From contig NC_068910.1 of the NCBI RefSeq assembly GCF_023091745.1, forward strand, positions 48,099,272 to 48,163,271: a DNA stretch of 64,000 bases, read 5' to 3'. Below are positions 1 to 11,730 of the stretch, piece after piece (the first letter of the stretch is position 1; the number at the start of each line of letters is the position of its first letter). Both the position numbers and the translations under genes were made by a program. The stretch comes from Budorcas taxicolor (taxonomy: Eukaryota > Chordata > Mammalia > Artiodactyla > Bovidae). The notes beneath the pieces were generated by a model, which was given only the letters and a program-made list of their open reading frames with translations, was not told the DNA's origin and made no database searches.

Positions 1-179
1 CCCAAAGTCCCCTCCCAGGCAGCCCTGTCCCCTCCATCTCTCTGCCTCTTGCTCCTCGAGTCCCTCAGGGTTCCTGTGCCCCCCTCTCTCTCTGGAACTT
101 TTACTCCATCCCACCCTTTCCTGTCTTCACTCCCAGCTGTACCCCTTCCCGCCCTCCATTCCAGCACTCAACAGGGTTC

Positions 180-348
180 ATAACTCATTATTCTATTCCC
201 TAGTAAACTCAAAGCTTCCAGGGGGGCACTATTGTCTGTGTCTTGCTCCCTGTATTCCCCGTGCGTGACACAGTGCTTGGCATGTCATAGGCACTCAATA
301 AATATTTGTTGAAAGAATGAATGAATGAATGAATGAATGAGTGAATGG
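180..348 (+). repeat. L2/MIR-like 3' tail with (GAAT)n
   Basis: The text around 280-312 (a 'caggcactcaataaatatttgttga'-type phrase, read in pieces) matches the common 3' end of old L2/MIR elements. It runs directly into about eight units of GAAT/GAGT at 315-347. Family assignment is from memory of the consensus. Confidence 0.5.
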
Positions 349-3300
349 CAGTGAAGGGGGCCTTGCTTAGGTGGAGGAAGCAGTCTCTGTCAGGTGCAAT
401 TTCCCTTCTGCAGGAGCAGTTGCCTCATGTAGCCAGCAAACGTTTGGCGCCGCCTCCCCAGTGCCAGGCCCTGGAGGCCAAGGCTGAGGAACTGTTCTCT
501 CCCCCTGGGGGATGGGTTGGGAGGGGTGGGGGTGTACCAGGGCCTTCTGCTTGCCCCCTCTGGGCTGCCATGGCTGTTCTAGCCAATACCCATGGGGGCG
601 TGAGGTGCTCAAAGGTGTCCTCCTCTTCTCCCAAGAAGTAGTTTCTGGGGGCCTGGGGTCATATGACCCCAGGTATTGGGGAGAGCTGGCCTGGCCTGGC
701 CAAGGCCTTGGGCTCTGAGGTTAAAAGACACATTCTTCAGATTCCTGACAGAGGGTGGAGGCAGCTGAAGGTGCCCCTTTTCCAATACCAGCTCTGACAT
801 GGGACTGGGGCATTGGGACTGCTGAGGTCGAAGAGGAGTTGGTGTGACTTTTCAGAGGCCTGGGGATTCCCGCTCCTTAAACAGCCTTTGTTTGCTTGGT
901 ATCCAGGGTGAGGTGGCCTTCCCTCAGTTCACACAGTGTGGCCTGAGTATGTAGATAATTGTGGCGAGGAGGGAGGGAGGCACCCCCCCTCCTCGTCCTG
1001 GACTGTCAGCTCCTGTGAGTGGTGACAGCAGGGAGGGCCTGATTCTCAGGGCCCAGGCAGATCCCGGAAGAAGCCCGGTTCTCTTTGATTCAGGGCCTGT
1101 CTCCGGGGCTCCTCGGGGGTGTGGTATTTCTGTCTGGGCCAGCTCCTGGGAATTGCTTTTCCTTCCTCCAGGACCCTCGGAGGGGGCTGTGCTCACCCTG
1201 GGAACAGTGCCACGGTCGGTAGGGATCTTGATTCCTGGGTAGCTGTGGAGGGCCCCTCCCCCACCCTCTGACTCACTGTCTGACACTTTTCTTGGACTCT
1301 TCCACTATCTTTCATTCCTTTTCTGACTTGGCCTCTCCTTGTCTCTGGCTGAGTCTTTTGGTCTCATCTGCCTCTGCCTCTCTCAGCCTTTGGATTCCCA
1401 GGTGGGGCGGCCAAGCACAAGATCCAGGGGCTCCTCCTCGCCGCCACGCCGGGTCAGGGAGGACGTGAGTCCCCATTTCCAGGTCTGCAGATTTCGCTAG
1501 GTGCTCCTCTCTAGGAGGTGTGTCGCGGCCATGGCTCCCCTGTGTCCCCGTCTGCGTCCCTGGAGTTTACAACCCTGTCCCCTTAAGCTCCCATTCTGTA
1601 GACATCCCTGAGCCAGAGCCAGGGTGTCTGGCTTGAACGGGCTTCCCTAACACTCCTACTTGTTTACTATTGGGGAACGTCCTGAGATGCCTGTGTTGGC
1701 ACTCGCTGGCAGCCGGAGCTTCCTTTTCCTGCCCTCGGAGCTACCCCCTCCTGGGTGCTATTCTTGCTAAACCCTCAGGCACAGGCTGGGGGATGGGCAT
1801 GTCCGCCCTCATCCCTGCCCCAACTATCTGTGACCCGAGCAGGAGCAGGGCACACTGACCAGTGGCCCCCAGAAACCCCATGTGCCTAGATCGTCCCTCT
1901 GTGTGTACTGCAGCGCCAGCCTGCCTACCTCCGATGGTCCTCAGGAGCCTTCTCTGTGCCAGACTACTCCAGGCACAGGCACAGTGCAGACCAGCAGAGA
2001 AGCCTTCAGCCCGGCGCAAGGGAGATGAGCAGTGGGGCGGTCACGGGAAGGAGCCATAAGGGCTGTGATGGGGGAATCCCATGGCTCACGGAGGCCCAGA
2101 GAGGCATGTAGTGGGGAGGAAAAAGGGTGTCAGGGAGGCCCTCTGGGAGATGACTTTTTAAGGGGAGTGAGGCTGGGTTCCAACTTGGGCAAAGGCCAGG
2201 AGTGAGAAGGTCATGCCTGTTGGGGCAACTGCAAGTTCAGCTGGAGTATAAAGTGAAGGGGGTGGGAAGAGTCTTGCATGATGAGTCTGGGGGCTAGGCA
2301 TACTTCAGCCTCTTGGAATTGTGGACTTGATCCTAAAGGGAATGATTCTCTGCAGGGAGATGGTGTAATAAGATCATTCTAGCTGCAGGGTAAAGAGTGG
2401 CTGCAAGGAGAGGGCAGGAGATGCCCACAGTATCAGTGGGACAGAGATGTAAGGGCGACAGACTTTCAGAACTGAAGGCGACGTGTGTAAGATGCACAAA
2501 GTAGATGAATCTTATGTGTGCAGTGAGATGTTTTAGACACCTGTGGAACCGCCACCCAGACAACACAGAACATTTCCAGACACTACTACCCCCTCCCGGC
2601 CCTGGGAAAATTCCCTCATGACTGTCTCCAGCTGATGCCCTTTTCCACCCCCTGGGTAATCACGATTCTGACTTGTGTCATCACCGATTGGGTTTGCCCT
2701 TTCTTCAACTTCATTCACATGTAATCGTGTGTCTGGCTTCTGTCACTCACCATGCTATCAGTGAGAACCGTCTGTGTCGTGTGTATCCAGGAGCTCGTTT
2801 CCCCCGGTGTAGAATGACACATTCAGCAAGCATTTACCACTGTTCTAAGAACCTGACATGGATTGATTCACGTAAACATCCCAACCCTATTCGGTTGTAA
2901 GACAAATTGAAAACCCAGAGAAGTTAAGGAACTTGCCCAACATCACCCAGCCAACTAAGCCACGCCAGGGTTCAGATGTGAGCAGTATGGTTCTGGAGCC
3001 GAGGTTCTCTTCACACTTCCGGGCAGCCTCTGTGATGCCTGCTGTGTCGGTGCCTGGCCTTGTGTGGACCGAGTGAGCTAATGTGTACTTGCAGGACTGG
3101 GCGACTGGATGTGGATGGAGGACGGCAGGAAGGAGTTGAGGATGACTGCAGGTTTCTGGCTTGAGTAACTGGGTGGGTGGCAGTGCTGTTACTAAGATAG
3201 GGAACACAGGAAGAGGAACAGATGGCATGGGGAGGTGGGGAACAGAGACAAGGGGTTCGATATGGGGCCTGCAGAATTTTACGTTTCTAAGGGGTGGCCA

Positions 3301-4778
3301 GGCAGAGACCAAGTGAGCATTTGGCTTGAGGGAGTCTTTGGCTTAGGTGTGTGACTGGGAAGACATTCAGCACCCTTTAGGCAGCATCTGGAGTTGGGGA
3401 AGAGACGGGATCTCACAGTGGGGTTGTGATAAGGACAAGATCCTTGGGTGTGGTTTGTCGTGTGTTTCTGTGTCTGGGTGCCTCTGGGCTCTGCACGTGC
3501 ACTAGTGTGTGTGTGTGTGCACACGTGTGTGCATGCATCTACCTCTGGGCCATGAGTTCCCCCATCTCCTGGGAGAGTCTTCAGGTCAGCTGAGAGCTGG
3601 GTTGTTTTTGTTTGTGGTTTGACCCTGGGAGAGGTGGGGGGGGGCGGTGCCAGGCCTGAGAAACTATCTGCTGAGAAGCCCCCGGAAACACCTGTGCGTC
3701 CTCTTCCCCTGGGCTCAGCATTGTTGGAGGGTTGGCAAGTCGCGGAGCTTCTCTTGCTGCTCTGGTGCCTGTGAGGAGAGGCTGTCCCTGGGATGAATTT
3801 TACCCAGTAAGTTGGTTTGACAGCACACCGCCTAAGTCTGGGATCCAGGGACTTCGTGGGAGGCTAGGCCAAGGGGTGTTTCGAAAGGACACCTGAGCAG
3901 GGGAGATTGCCAGCCTTCTGGTTGGCTTTTCCTGTTCACTCTCGCTTCCTGTGCTGCAGTGGGGGAGGGGCTCCCAGCACGGGGGCCTCCGCGCCATTTC
4001 CCCTTCCTCCTGGTGGCCTCCTGGGGCCCAGCCCTGAGTGCTCGGGGTAGCTGGGCTCAGCCCTAAGGACCGAGTCCTTTGGGGATTCTCGAACAGTGGA
4101 AGAGGCTGTTAGGAGGAGGAACCCCAAGTCCCCTTCACTTGGGTGAGGCCAGCCAGGCTGTGAGAACCTCTGGTTGTTCTACTGAGGAGGGCTGAGACCC
4201 TTAAAGGGGAGACACAGCAAACGGTGTGTCCTGGGGTGCTTCAGGTCACCTGACTGCAGACAGGAGGAACATGGAACCTCAGTGTGGCTGGTCAGTTGCA
4301 CTCCAAGAGGGTTTTTGTTTTTTAAGGGGAGAGCATACTTTCCCATGAAAGTTAATTCAAACAGGGTTAGAAATTGGAGCGGAAGGCCAGATGAAGGTGA
4401 ATTTTGAAGATCAAACAGGAGATATTAAAGAGCCACGAAGCCCAGGTGGCTCTGGTCCCACAGTCAGGCCTGGAGGCAGGGGACTTCTCCTGTGGGCGGG
4501 GGTTTCTAAGGGAAAGTCTGAGCAGCTCCATCATGGGAAAGTTGTGTGTTGGAAATCCGGGGTGGTGTCCAAGCCAGCCTGTTCCCTGGAGTGCCCTGGT
4601 CAGCCTGGCCCTGAGCAAGGGCCTGTCACCAGTGTGTGCAGGGCGGCGTGTCTGTGGGTGTGCTAGGAGGGAGGAGGAGGAAGCAGCCACTGTACGAGGG
4701 CCATGCAGGCTGTCGGCATGCACCCGGCCTCACACACACAAAGGCACACAGATGCAGCCGTGTGAATCACCCAGCCAG

Positions 4779-4785
4779 TGAGTCA
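4779..4785 (+). promoter_or_regulatory. AP-1 consensus site (candidate)
   Basis: The heptamer TGAGTCA lies about 330 bp before the CSRNP1 start codon, in the presumed intron 1. CSRNP1 is known as a rapidly induced gene, so an AP-1 site is plausible. A single 7-mer occurs often by chance, so this is only a candidate. Confidence 0.2.
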
Positions 4786-5076
4786 GCCCCCGGGATTCCT
4801 GCAGGGGAATGAGCGAGGCCAGGCTGAGGTCTGTCGGCCCATCTGTTGGTCTGGTGTGTGCGTGTGTGTAGGTGGGTTACAGTAAGTAGTGGGAAAATGG
4901 TGGTGGTGCAAGTCTGCAAGCGCCAGGGTGAGGGTTCGAACCTCCATCCAGTGCAAGGCAGCCCCTGGAGTCCTGGGCATCCTTGGGGGGGTGGTGGGAG
5001 AGGCAATGACCGGGCCTGGGTTGCCCACCTCCTGCCCTCAGGCCTGCCACCTAGAGCTCTCCCGTTCTCATTCCAG

Positions 5077-5113
5077 GCTGGCTGTGCCAGGGCCCCAGAG
5101 CACCCTCGACACC
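5077..5113 (+). other. CSRNP1: CSRNP1 5'UTR part of the first coding exon
   Basis: A polypyrimidine tract ending in an AG at 5075-5076 marks the acceptor. The 37 bases that follow are untranslated and lead into an ACACCATGG context at the start codon. The upstream non-coding exon was not found. Confidence 0.6.
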
Positions 5114-8100
5114 ATGGCCGGGCTGCTAAAGCGGAAGTTTGACCAGCTGGATGAGGACTCGTCCTCGCTCTGCTCGTCCTCCTCCTTGTCCTCCTCGGGC
5201 CACCGCTCCCCCTCCTGCTCCCCCAGCTCCTCGGTCTCCCCGGCCTGGGACTTGGATGAGGAGAACCCTTGGGATCAGCTGCCCTTGCCTGACCGTGACA
5301 TCTGTGGCCCCCGAAGCTTCACTCGTGAGTCTCTCTGCCCTGGGAACCCCATCGCACCCCTCTCTCCTTCCTCAAGATGAAATGGGGGGGGCCCTGATGA
5401 AGTCGTCCTGGCCTCTGGAGGTCCCGGCTTCAGCTTCCCTGCTTGGCTCCCCAGCTCGTCCACTTCCTGTCCTACAGAGGTCACTCGGGAATGCCGGCTC
5501 CAGCGACATTCACCTTTGACCTTGGGACTCTCCAGCTTGGAGTCATCACGTTCAGGGCAGGGCTCCTTGGTGGCCCCGGGGCCTTCCCGCCCAGCTCTGC
5601 CCCTCAGTTCCAGTTTCGTTTCTCCCAGCTGGCTCCCTGTCCTCTACCAGCTGCCCTGCCCAAGTCCCACACCCCATGCTTCTGTGCTGCGGGGCCTGTC
5701 AGGCCGGTCCCTCACCTGGCAAAATGCTGTTTGGCTTTGCTTGAATGCAGTGAGAAGGTTTTCTCCCCCAGTTAGTTTTTAAGTTTTCATGATTCTGATT
5801 TCAAACTGACAGAGAGTCCCTAGAGTGTTTCTCCACCTCATTTTTCATTATTGCACCCCCTCAACACCAGGGAGCACATGCAGACATTTTTCCTCTGATG
5901 ATCCCCACCATGATGTCTTAATGCCACAGATATGTCTATTTATGGACTATATGCAGAGCTGTACATTATACATGAAAAAGTATAATTTTTAGCAGATACA
6001 ATCTAACAGTACATTAACTGACTAAAGTACTGTGGGTTTACTGTAGAAATACAAGGATGGTTTAATACTGTAAAATCTGTTCATATAAATTTACCAAATA
6101 ACTATGTCAGAGGAGGAAAAATATGAGAGCTGCTGTTTGATAACATGTACTATTCCTTCTGGCAAAAGGAGAAGAGGATAGCAGAGGATGAGATGGTTAG
6201 ATAGCATCACTGAGTCAGTGGACATGAATTTGAGCAAACTCCGGGAGGTAAGAGGACAGGGGAACTTGGCATATTGCAGTCCATGGAGTTGCAGAGAGCT
6301 GGACACGGCTTAGTGACTGAACAACAACTACAGCAACTATATTCCTTCTAGATAAGACCGTTAGTGTGATAAGGATAAGTACATTCTACCCTAAATGATA
6401 AAAAATACATGTTTCAACCCAAAACCTGGTATTAGGATTGCTGAGGAAACACTGGAAACAGTCCCACTAAGTCAGGAGCCAGCTGGGGGCACTGTCTGTC
6501 ACCACTGTTTGTTAACATCATTCAGGAAGTGCTAGCCAATTCAGTTAGCAAAGAAAAAAGATAATTAAATGCACTTGGTTAGAACAGGCAAAATTGCCAT
6601 GATTTGCAGGTGGTCAACTACATGATAAACTCAAGAACAGGTATATAGAAAACCTATTAGGGAATTCCCTCAGGTAGCTTGGTACAAAATTAATATATTA
6701 AGTCAAAATATACAGCATCGCCAAGGTTTAATTATTTTATGGTAACTTCTTATGGTTCAAACTAATCAGTAGTATACAAATATATGTATTGAATATGCCA
6801 ATACATAGCTTACTAATTGACATACTTAATAACTTATAAAGGGTAGTAGACCTTTCTGCGGAGAAGGCAATGGCACCCCACTCCAGTACTCTTGCCTGGA
6901 AAATCCCATGGGGTGAGGAGCCTGGTGGGCTGCAGTTCATGGGGTCACGAAGAGTCGGACACGACTAAGCAACTTCACTTTCACTTTTCACTTTCATGCA
7001 TTGGAGAAGGAAATGGCAACCCACTCCACTGTTCTTGCCTGGAGAATCCCAGGGATGGGGGAGCCTGGTGGGCTGCCATCTGTGGGGTCGCACAGAGTCG
7101 GACACGACTGAAGCGATTTAGCAGCAGCAGCAGCAGACCTTTCTGAGCTTGTTGCAAAATGCAGAAGTGATAAGGGAAAAGCTCAATATACTTTTGATTT
7201 CATAAACTTTAGAAATTATTTTGTAAAACCCCACAAGTAAAAATAAAGAACTAAAATATTTGTACAGATAGGTTAGACTGGTGATTAATGTCTAATATAT
7301 ATACAAAGCTCCTACAAATCAATACTTTAAGAACTATAGAGGGACTTCCGTGGTGGTCCAGTGGTAAAAACTCTCAGCTTCCACTGCAGGGGCACACGTT
7401 CGATCCCTGGTCTGGGGCTAAGATCCTGCATGCCTTGCAGCACAGCAACCCCCACACCCCCCAAAAAAAGGGGACCTGTAAATGGCTTCTAAAGATGGGA
7501 AAGACGTTTAATCTTGACACATGCTCTCATTTGGACTAGTAAATAACGAGCCAGTGTCGACACAGGGTGACGTTGGACTCTTACCAGCACCAGCGTCAGC
7601 CAGGCTGGCTCCTAAACTCAGATCCATTTCTCTTCTGGGTGGGGTGCGAGAGTTGTGAGCAGAGGTAGTTCAGCATCACTTCCTGGGGGTTAGGCCCTGC
7701 TTCACGGAGAACTAACGCCTGCCCCTCCCCTGCCTGTCTTCCAGCCCTGTCCATTCTGAAGCGGGCTCCCCGGAAGCGCCGAGGCCGAGTGGCCTTTGAT
7801 GGCATCACCGTCTTCTACTTCCCGCGGTGCCAGGGCTTCACCAGCGTGCCCAGCCGTGGCGGCTGCACCCTGGGTATGGCCTCCCGCCACAGTGCCTGCC
7901 GCCGCTTCTCCCTGGCCGAGTTTACCCAGGAGCAAGCCCGGGCACGGCAAGAGAAGCTGCGCCTACGCTTGAAGGAGGAGAAGCTGGAGGCGCTGAGATG
8001 GAAGGTGGGGAGACTTTCTCTGTGGCCCTCGCCCTCGGGCTGCTGTAAACTCCTAGCCTTGGGGGGATAAGGGTCATGGTGGTTGCCATCTTACTTCTGG

Positions 8101-9874
8101 ATTGGGAGGCCCATGGGGCTGACTGGTTTGATGAGAGTCTGCTGCCGTATTTTCTGGAGGCAGATGGGTATAGAAGGGCTCCTATTGGAGGGCCAGGGGG
8201 CGTGGAGCCTCAATCTGCCTGACCTTACTGGGGAGGTGAAGTAGATGGGACATGGTGGCGTCAGTGTATCTGTCTGTCTCGGGGAAGGGGTTTGTCCATG
8301 AAGTGGGGAATGAGGCAAATAGACCTCTTTCTGAATGGCCTGAGGGCGTGTTCTTGGCTGTCCCATTCACTACGGCATCCACAATGCCCAGCCCAGAATA
8401 AATACTCGGGGACATTTATTAAGTGACCGAAGCTGTGGGGTCATGTCAGCCTCTCACGTCCCTCCTCATTCCCCTGGACACAGCTTTCGGAGACTGGGGT
8501 GCCCAAGACAGAGGCCGGCCTGCAGCTCACCGTGGACACCATCGATGACGCCTCTGTGGAGGAGGACTTGGCACTGGCCGTGGCAGGCGGCCGGTTGGAG
8601 GAAATGACCTTCCTCCAGCCCTTCCCGGCCCGGAAGCGACGGGCTCTGCTGCGGGCCTCAGGTGTGCGGAGGATTGATCGCGAGGAGAAGCGAGAGCTGC
8701 AGGCCCTGCGCCAGTCCCGGGAGGACTGCGGCTGTCGCTGCGACAGGGTCTGTGATCCTGAGACCTGTAGCTGCAGCCTGGCGGGCATCAAGTGCCAGGT
8801 ACTGGGGCTCGGCAGGGCTGGGAAGGCAAGCCTGGGTCAGGGACTTCTCCGTGCTCCACCGGATCCTCACTGGCACCTCTGTTTTCTTTACAGATGGATC
8901 ACACAGCGTTCCCCTGTGGTTGCTGCAGGGAGGGCTGTGAGAATCCGAAGGGCCGTGTGGAATTTAATCAGGCTCGAGTTCAGACCCATTTCATTCACAC
9001 GCTCACCCGCCTGCAGCTCGAGCAGGGGGCCGAGAGCCTCGGGGAGCTGGAGGCCCCGGCCCAGGGTGGCGCTCCCAGCCCGGGCGAGCAGGTCCTGGCC
9101 TCTGCGTTCCCCCTAGCCAAGCCCCCCGTGAGCAGCGAACTGGGAGACAACAGCTGCAGCAGCGACATGACCGATTCGTCCACAGCCTCAGGCACCAGCG
9201 AAGCCCCGGATGACCCTGCCCACCTGGCCCTGCCCAGCCCTGGCTTCCAGCCTGGTGTGGATGATGATGGCCTGGCTTGTATCCTGAGCTTCAGTGACTC
9301 TGAACTAGGTGGACGCGAGGAAGAGGAGGAGGATGGAGGTGTGGGCGGCCTGGACAATCTCAGCTGCTTCCACCCAGCTGACATATTTGGTACTGGTGAC
9401 CTCACTGGCCTGGCCAGCTGGACCCACAGCTATTCCAGTTCTAGCCTCACGTCAGGCATCCTGGATGAAAATGCCAACCTGGATGCCAGCTGCTTCCTCA
9501 ATAGTGGCCTTGAAGGCTTGGGCGAGGGCAGCCTCCCTGGCCCCTTGGTGCCAGCCAGCACGGACGCTGGCCAGAGCAGCTCAGTGGACCTCAGCTTGTC
9601 CTCTTGCGACTCCTTCGAGCTGCTCCAGGCCCTGCCAGACTATAGTCTGGGGCCCCATTACACCTCCCGGAAGGTGTCTGACAGCCTGGACCACCTCGAG
9701 GTGCCACACTTCACTTTGCCTGCCTTCTCTCCCCCTGCGGACGCCAGCACTTGCTTCCTGGAGTCCATCATGGGCTTGACTGAGCCCGCTGCCGAGGCCC
9801 TGGCTCCCTTTGTGGACGGCCAGTTGTTTGAGGACACCACCCCGGCATCGCTGGTGGAACCTGTGCCTGTGTGA
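5114..9874 (+). CDS. CSRNP1: Cysteine/serine-rich nuclear protein 1 (AXUD1), complete, four coding exons
   Basis: Coding exons are 5114-5324, 7745-8004, 8484-8798 and 8894-9874. All have GT-AG borders and join in phase to give 588 codons plus TGA; I recall human CSRNP1 as 589 aa. The start lies in a good Kozak context and opens MAGLLKRKFDQLDED. Visible features in order: a serine-rich stretch (about residues 17-42), a basic cluster KRAPRKRRGR (76-85) that could serve nuclear import, a conserved block with VAFDGITVFYFPR, and a cysteine-rich block with 11 Cys between 239 and 277. An acidic, serine-rich C-terminal half follows, with runs of Glu and Asp. The family is nuclear, reported as axin- and TGF-beta-inducible, and thought to act in transcription; the cysteine block is presumed to be its DNA-binding part. 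It is convergent with TTC21A. The 3'UTR suggests an unstable mRNA. The reading frame shows no damage. Confidence 0.96.
6130..6335 (+). repeat. BovB 3'-end fragment
   Basis: The sequence has the BovB 3' phrases (agaggatgagatggttagat..., then cagtccatggagttgcagag, then gactgaacaacaac). These are shared with the copies at 36.5, 37.8, 39.6 and 43.0 kb of this window. Confidence 0.75.
6859..7134 (+). repeat. BOV-A2 SINE (Bov-A dimer) with target-site duplication
   Basis: Two tandem Bov-A units ('gagaaggcaatggcaccc...' and 'ggagaaggaaatggcaaccc...') are each followed by the cctggtgggctgc...gagtcggacacgact phrase. The element ends in an AGC-repeat tail. It is flanked by a perfect 11-bp direct repeat AGACCTTTCTG at 6848-6858 and 7135-7145, which is a clear target-site duplication. 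Confidence 0.92.
7339..7470 (+). repeat. CHR-type tRNA-Glu SINE
   Basis: The head (gggacttccgtggtggtcc), a Pol III B-box-like TTCGATCCC and a short A-rich tail match the cetartiodactyl CHR family. Confidence 0.8.
8005..8483 (+). other. CSRNP1 intron 3 (between coding exons 2 and 3)
   Basis: This 479-bp GT-AG intron looks unique. I see no repeat or other feature in it. Confidence 0.7.
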
Positions 9875-11055
9875 GGGTTAGGGTGCCTTTTCCCAGCCCC
9901 AAGAACCCTGTTGCTGCTTTGTTGTAATTTGGGGGTTCCCCAAGGTCTATATGTAATGGTCCCCTGTTGGCTGGCTCCCATGTGGGCACTCCTACTAATT
10001 TTCATGCAACACTCTGGATTGATTTATTTATTTTTGTAATTTTCTATGCTGAAGTGGGGGTGGGGGTCGTACTTCCCCTTTCAGTTGCCCGGTCCCCCTA
10101 CGCCCACACCTTCTCTTCCACATCCATGGTGCATGCCAGGAGTGGGAAGAAATGTGGCTTCCCTGGAGCTTTGCAGACTCCTTTTCCATCTTGTATGATG
10201 TTCCTAAGCCCGAAGACAGCCACACTAGGCTGAAATCAGCCACCTTTTATGGTTTCTTCTGCCACCCTGAGTTCTAGACTCATGGGTGACTGGATCCTCT
10301 GGACTGTGAAGACTATAATTTATTTCCTATAATTTATTTGGAGACTAGGTGGCTGGCAAGCAATATTGGGGTCAGGGATGGGGCACAGGACCCTCCCCAC
10401 CACCCACAAAGTCCCTTTGCCTGATAGTCCTGCAACCATGCCCTTGCTGGGGCTTCGGTGTAGACCAGGCATGGGTTTGCGCCCTCTGTCTAACGTGTAG
10501 CAGCCCTGCTCTGGATGGCTAAGCAAGTAGGGGCAGGGGCTGGGCTGGGCTGGGCTGATAAACCGTGATCAAAACCCTGTTCTGCTCCACACATCCCCCC
10601 TCCTTCCTGTCCTCTGCCCATCTCTCCCCCTCCCCCGGCAAAGGCCGCAGCTTTTATTCCAAGGCTGTAAATGTAGGAGGGGGAAGCAGGAGGCCCAGAG
10701 AGGGTAAGGGGCTCCCTCAGGGCCCAGAGTAGGCCCTGGACCACTCAGGACTTTCCGGGCACTGCACCCCAGCCTGGTCCACCTGCCCACATCCTACGGC
10801 CAGTTGGCCAGGGGCAAGGGGGGCTCCTTATGGCTTTCATGCCCTTTGTTTGCTGATGTTGGATTTTACATCATAATTTCTGTATTGTCCCCAAGTATTA
10901 GAACTATAATTTATTCATTTTTCCTCTGTGTCTGTGCCAAGAAGCCCAGGCTCTGGGCCTGCCCTCCTGCCCAGGAGGCCTTGCCAGCCTGCGAGCTTGT
11001 GGGAACACCTTGTACCTGAGCTTATAGGTACCAATAAAGAGGCTCTATTTTTAAC
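9875..11055 (+). promoter_or_regulatory. CSRNP1: CSRNP1 3'UTR with AU-rich elements
   Basis: The 3'UTR runs from the TGA to just after the poly(A) signal at 11033-11038. It holds a class II-type AU-rich element: overlapping ATTTA motifs at 10022-10035, including the nonamer TTATTTATT at 10024-10032. Further ATTTA pentamers lie at 10318, 10332 and 10909. The 12-mer CTATAATTTATT occurs at 10313, 10327 and 10904. A GGGCT pentamer run lies near 10537-10556. AU-rich nonamers are bound by proteins such as TTP and usually shorten mRNA life, which fits an immediate-early gene. Confidence 0.8.
11033..11038 (+). terminator. CSRNP1: CSRNP1 poly(A) signal AATAAA
   Basis: A canonical AATAAA lies about 1.16 kb after the stop codon, followed by a T-rich stretch. 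It is the first canonical hexamer downstream of the stop, so cleavage is predicted around 11050-11060. Confidence 0.85.
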
Positions 11056-11639
11056 AGCGTGGTCTGCATTTGTGGAGCTGGGAGTACAGGTACACAGGAG
11101 ATGGTGAGGTGGGAGAGGGAGGGGGAGACAGGCCCTGCCCAGCAGTATGCACACGGAGGCTGCATCGGGGACAGACATGGGGGACACACAGGCCCTCTTT
11201 CCAGGCCAGCCAGTCAACTCAAAGATGGAAAGCCAGCTAGAAGAGGCTGGCCAGGCAGATGAAACCGTCTGAGGGGTCCCCTGGGTGGTGGTGGGGAGCA
11301 GCAGCAGAGCAGTCTTTGGGGACCAGGCTGTCTGCTTGGGGACAGACACTCGCCCACACCAGGCTGCGGCCAGGCCCTGAGGGTGAAGTCATCCACTCTA
11401 GGTGAGGGTGGGTAGTGGGATGTGGCTGGCGCAGGCCCTGTGTGGGACTGAGTGGCAGAGGTCCCCAGGGACTTGAGCACCGGAAGCTGCAAAACACCCA
11501 TCTGCACCAGCCAGACCTGTCTGACCTGTCCCTGGAAGCCCGGGCCAAAGGCCAGATGAGCAGGCTGCACCCTGCCCCAAGGAGCCCCAGTCTGGGGGCT
11601 GGAGAAGCAAGGCTGACCTCCGCTCTAGGAATAATGATG

Positions 11640-11730
11640 ATTTATACAAGTGCTGGACAGAGGAGCCTAGCGTGCTGCAGTCCATGGGGCCACAAAGGGT
11701 TGGACCTAGCGGCTGAACAACAACATGTAA
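11640..11730 (+). repeat. Bov-tA/BovB 3'-end fragment
   Basis: It carries the phrase gacagaggagcctagcgtgc, then a cagtccatggggccacaaag segment, ending ggctgaacaacaac. It is too short to tell a BovB 3' tail from a Bov-tA tail, because the two share this sequence. Confidence 0.7.

Larger units (their letters stand above)
1..5076 (+). other. CSRNP1 5' flank or intron 1, no coding exon seen
   Basis: No convincing coding exon appears on either strand; open frames are short and lack paired splice sites with matching phase. An acceptor just before 5077 shows that CSRNP1 has at least one 5' non-coding exon upstream. I could not place it, and with no clear CpG island in this stretch it may lie outside the window. 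Old repeat tails lie near 170-350 (ends in a GAAT run) and 2830-3010 (MIR/L2-like). A short GT-rich run lies near 3505-3535. Confidence 0.6.
5930..7540 (+). repeat. Decayed L1 ORF2-like fragment, interrupted by younger insertions
   Basis: Several phrases resemble L1 ORF2 in plus orientation: 'gcaaggatggttta'-like text near 6050, the stretch 6520-6720 (gtgctagcca..., ...gcaggtggtcaactac..., ...tacaaaattaat) and 7150-7330. No useful frame remains. The younger repeats inside it date it as older than Bov-tA and CHR activity. Exact borders are uncertain. Confidence 0.55.
5325..7744 (+). other. CSRNP1 intron between coding exons 1 and 2
   Basis: This 2.4-kb intron starts GTGAGT and ends in a pyrimidine-rich CAG. 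Most of its AT-rich middle (about 5930-7540) is an old, badly decayed L1 ORF2-like sequence, interrupted by a BovB 3' fragment, a BOV-A2 dimer and a CHR SINE, each listed separately. The ends (5325-5900 and 7545-7744) look unique. Confidence 0.7.

Noticed and set aside
1390..1530. Possible CSRNP1 first exon or promoter in a short GC-rich patch
   Set aside because: CpG density is modest and short, and no donor clearly linked to a start region was found, so it cannot be supported.
4889..5113. In-frame open extension upstream of the CSRNP1 ATG
   Set aside because: A good acceptor ends at 5076, so most of it is intron. The ATG at 5114 has a better context and gives the family's usual length and N-terminus.
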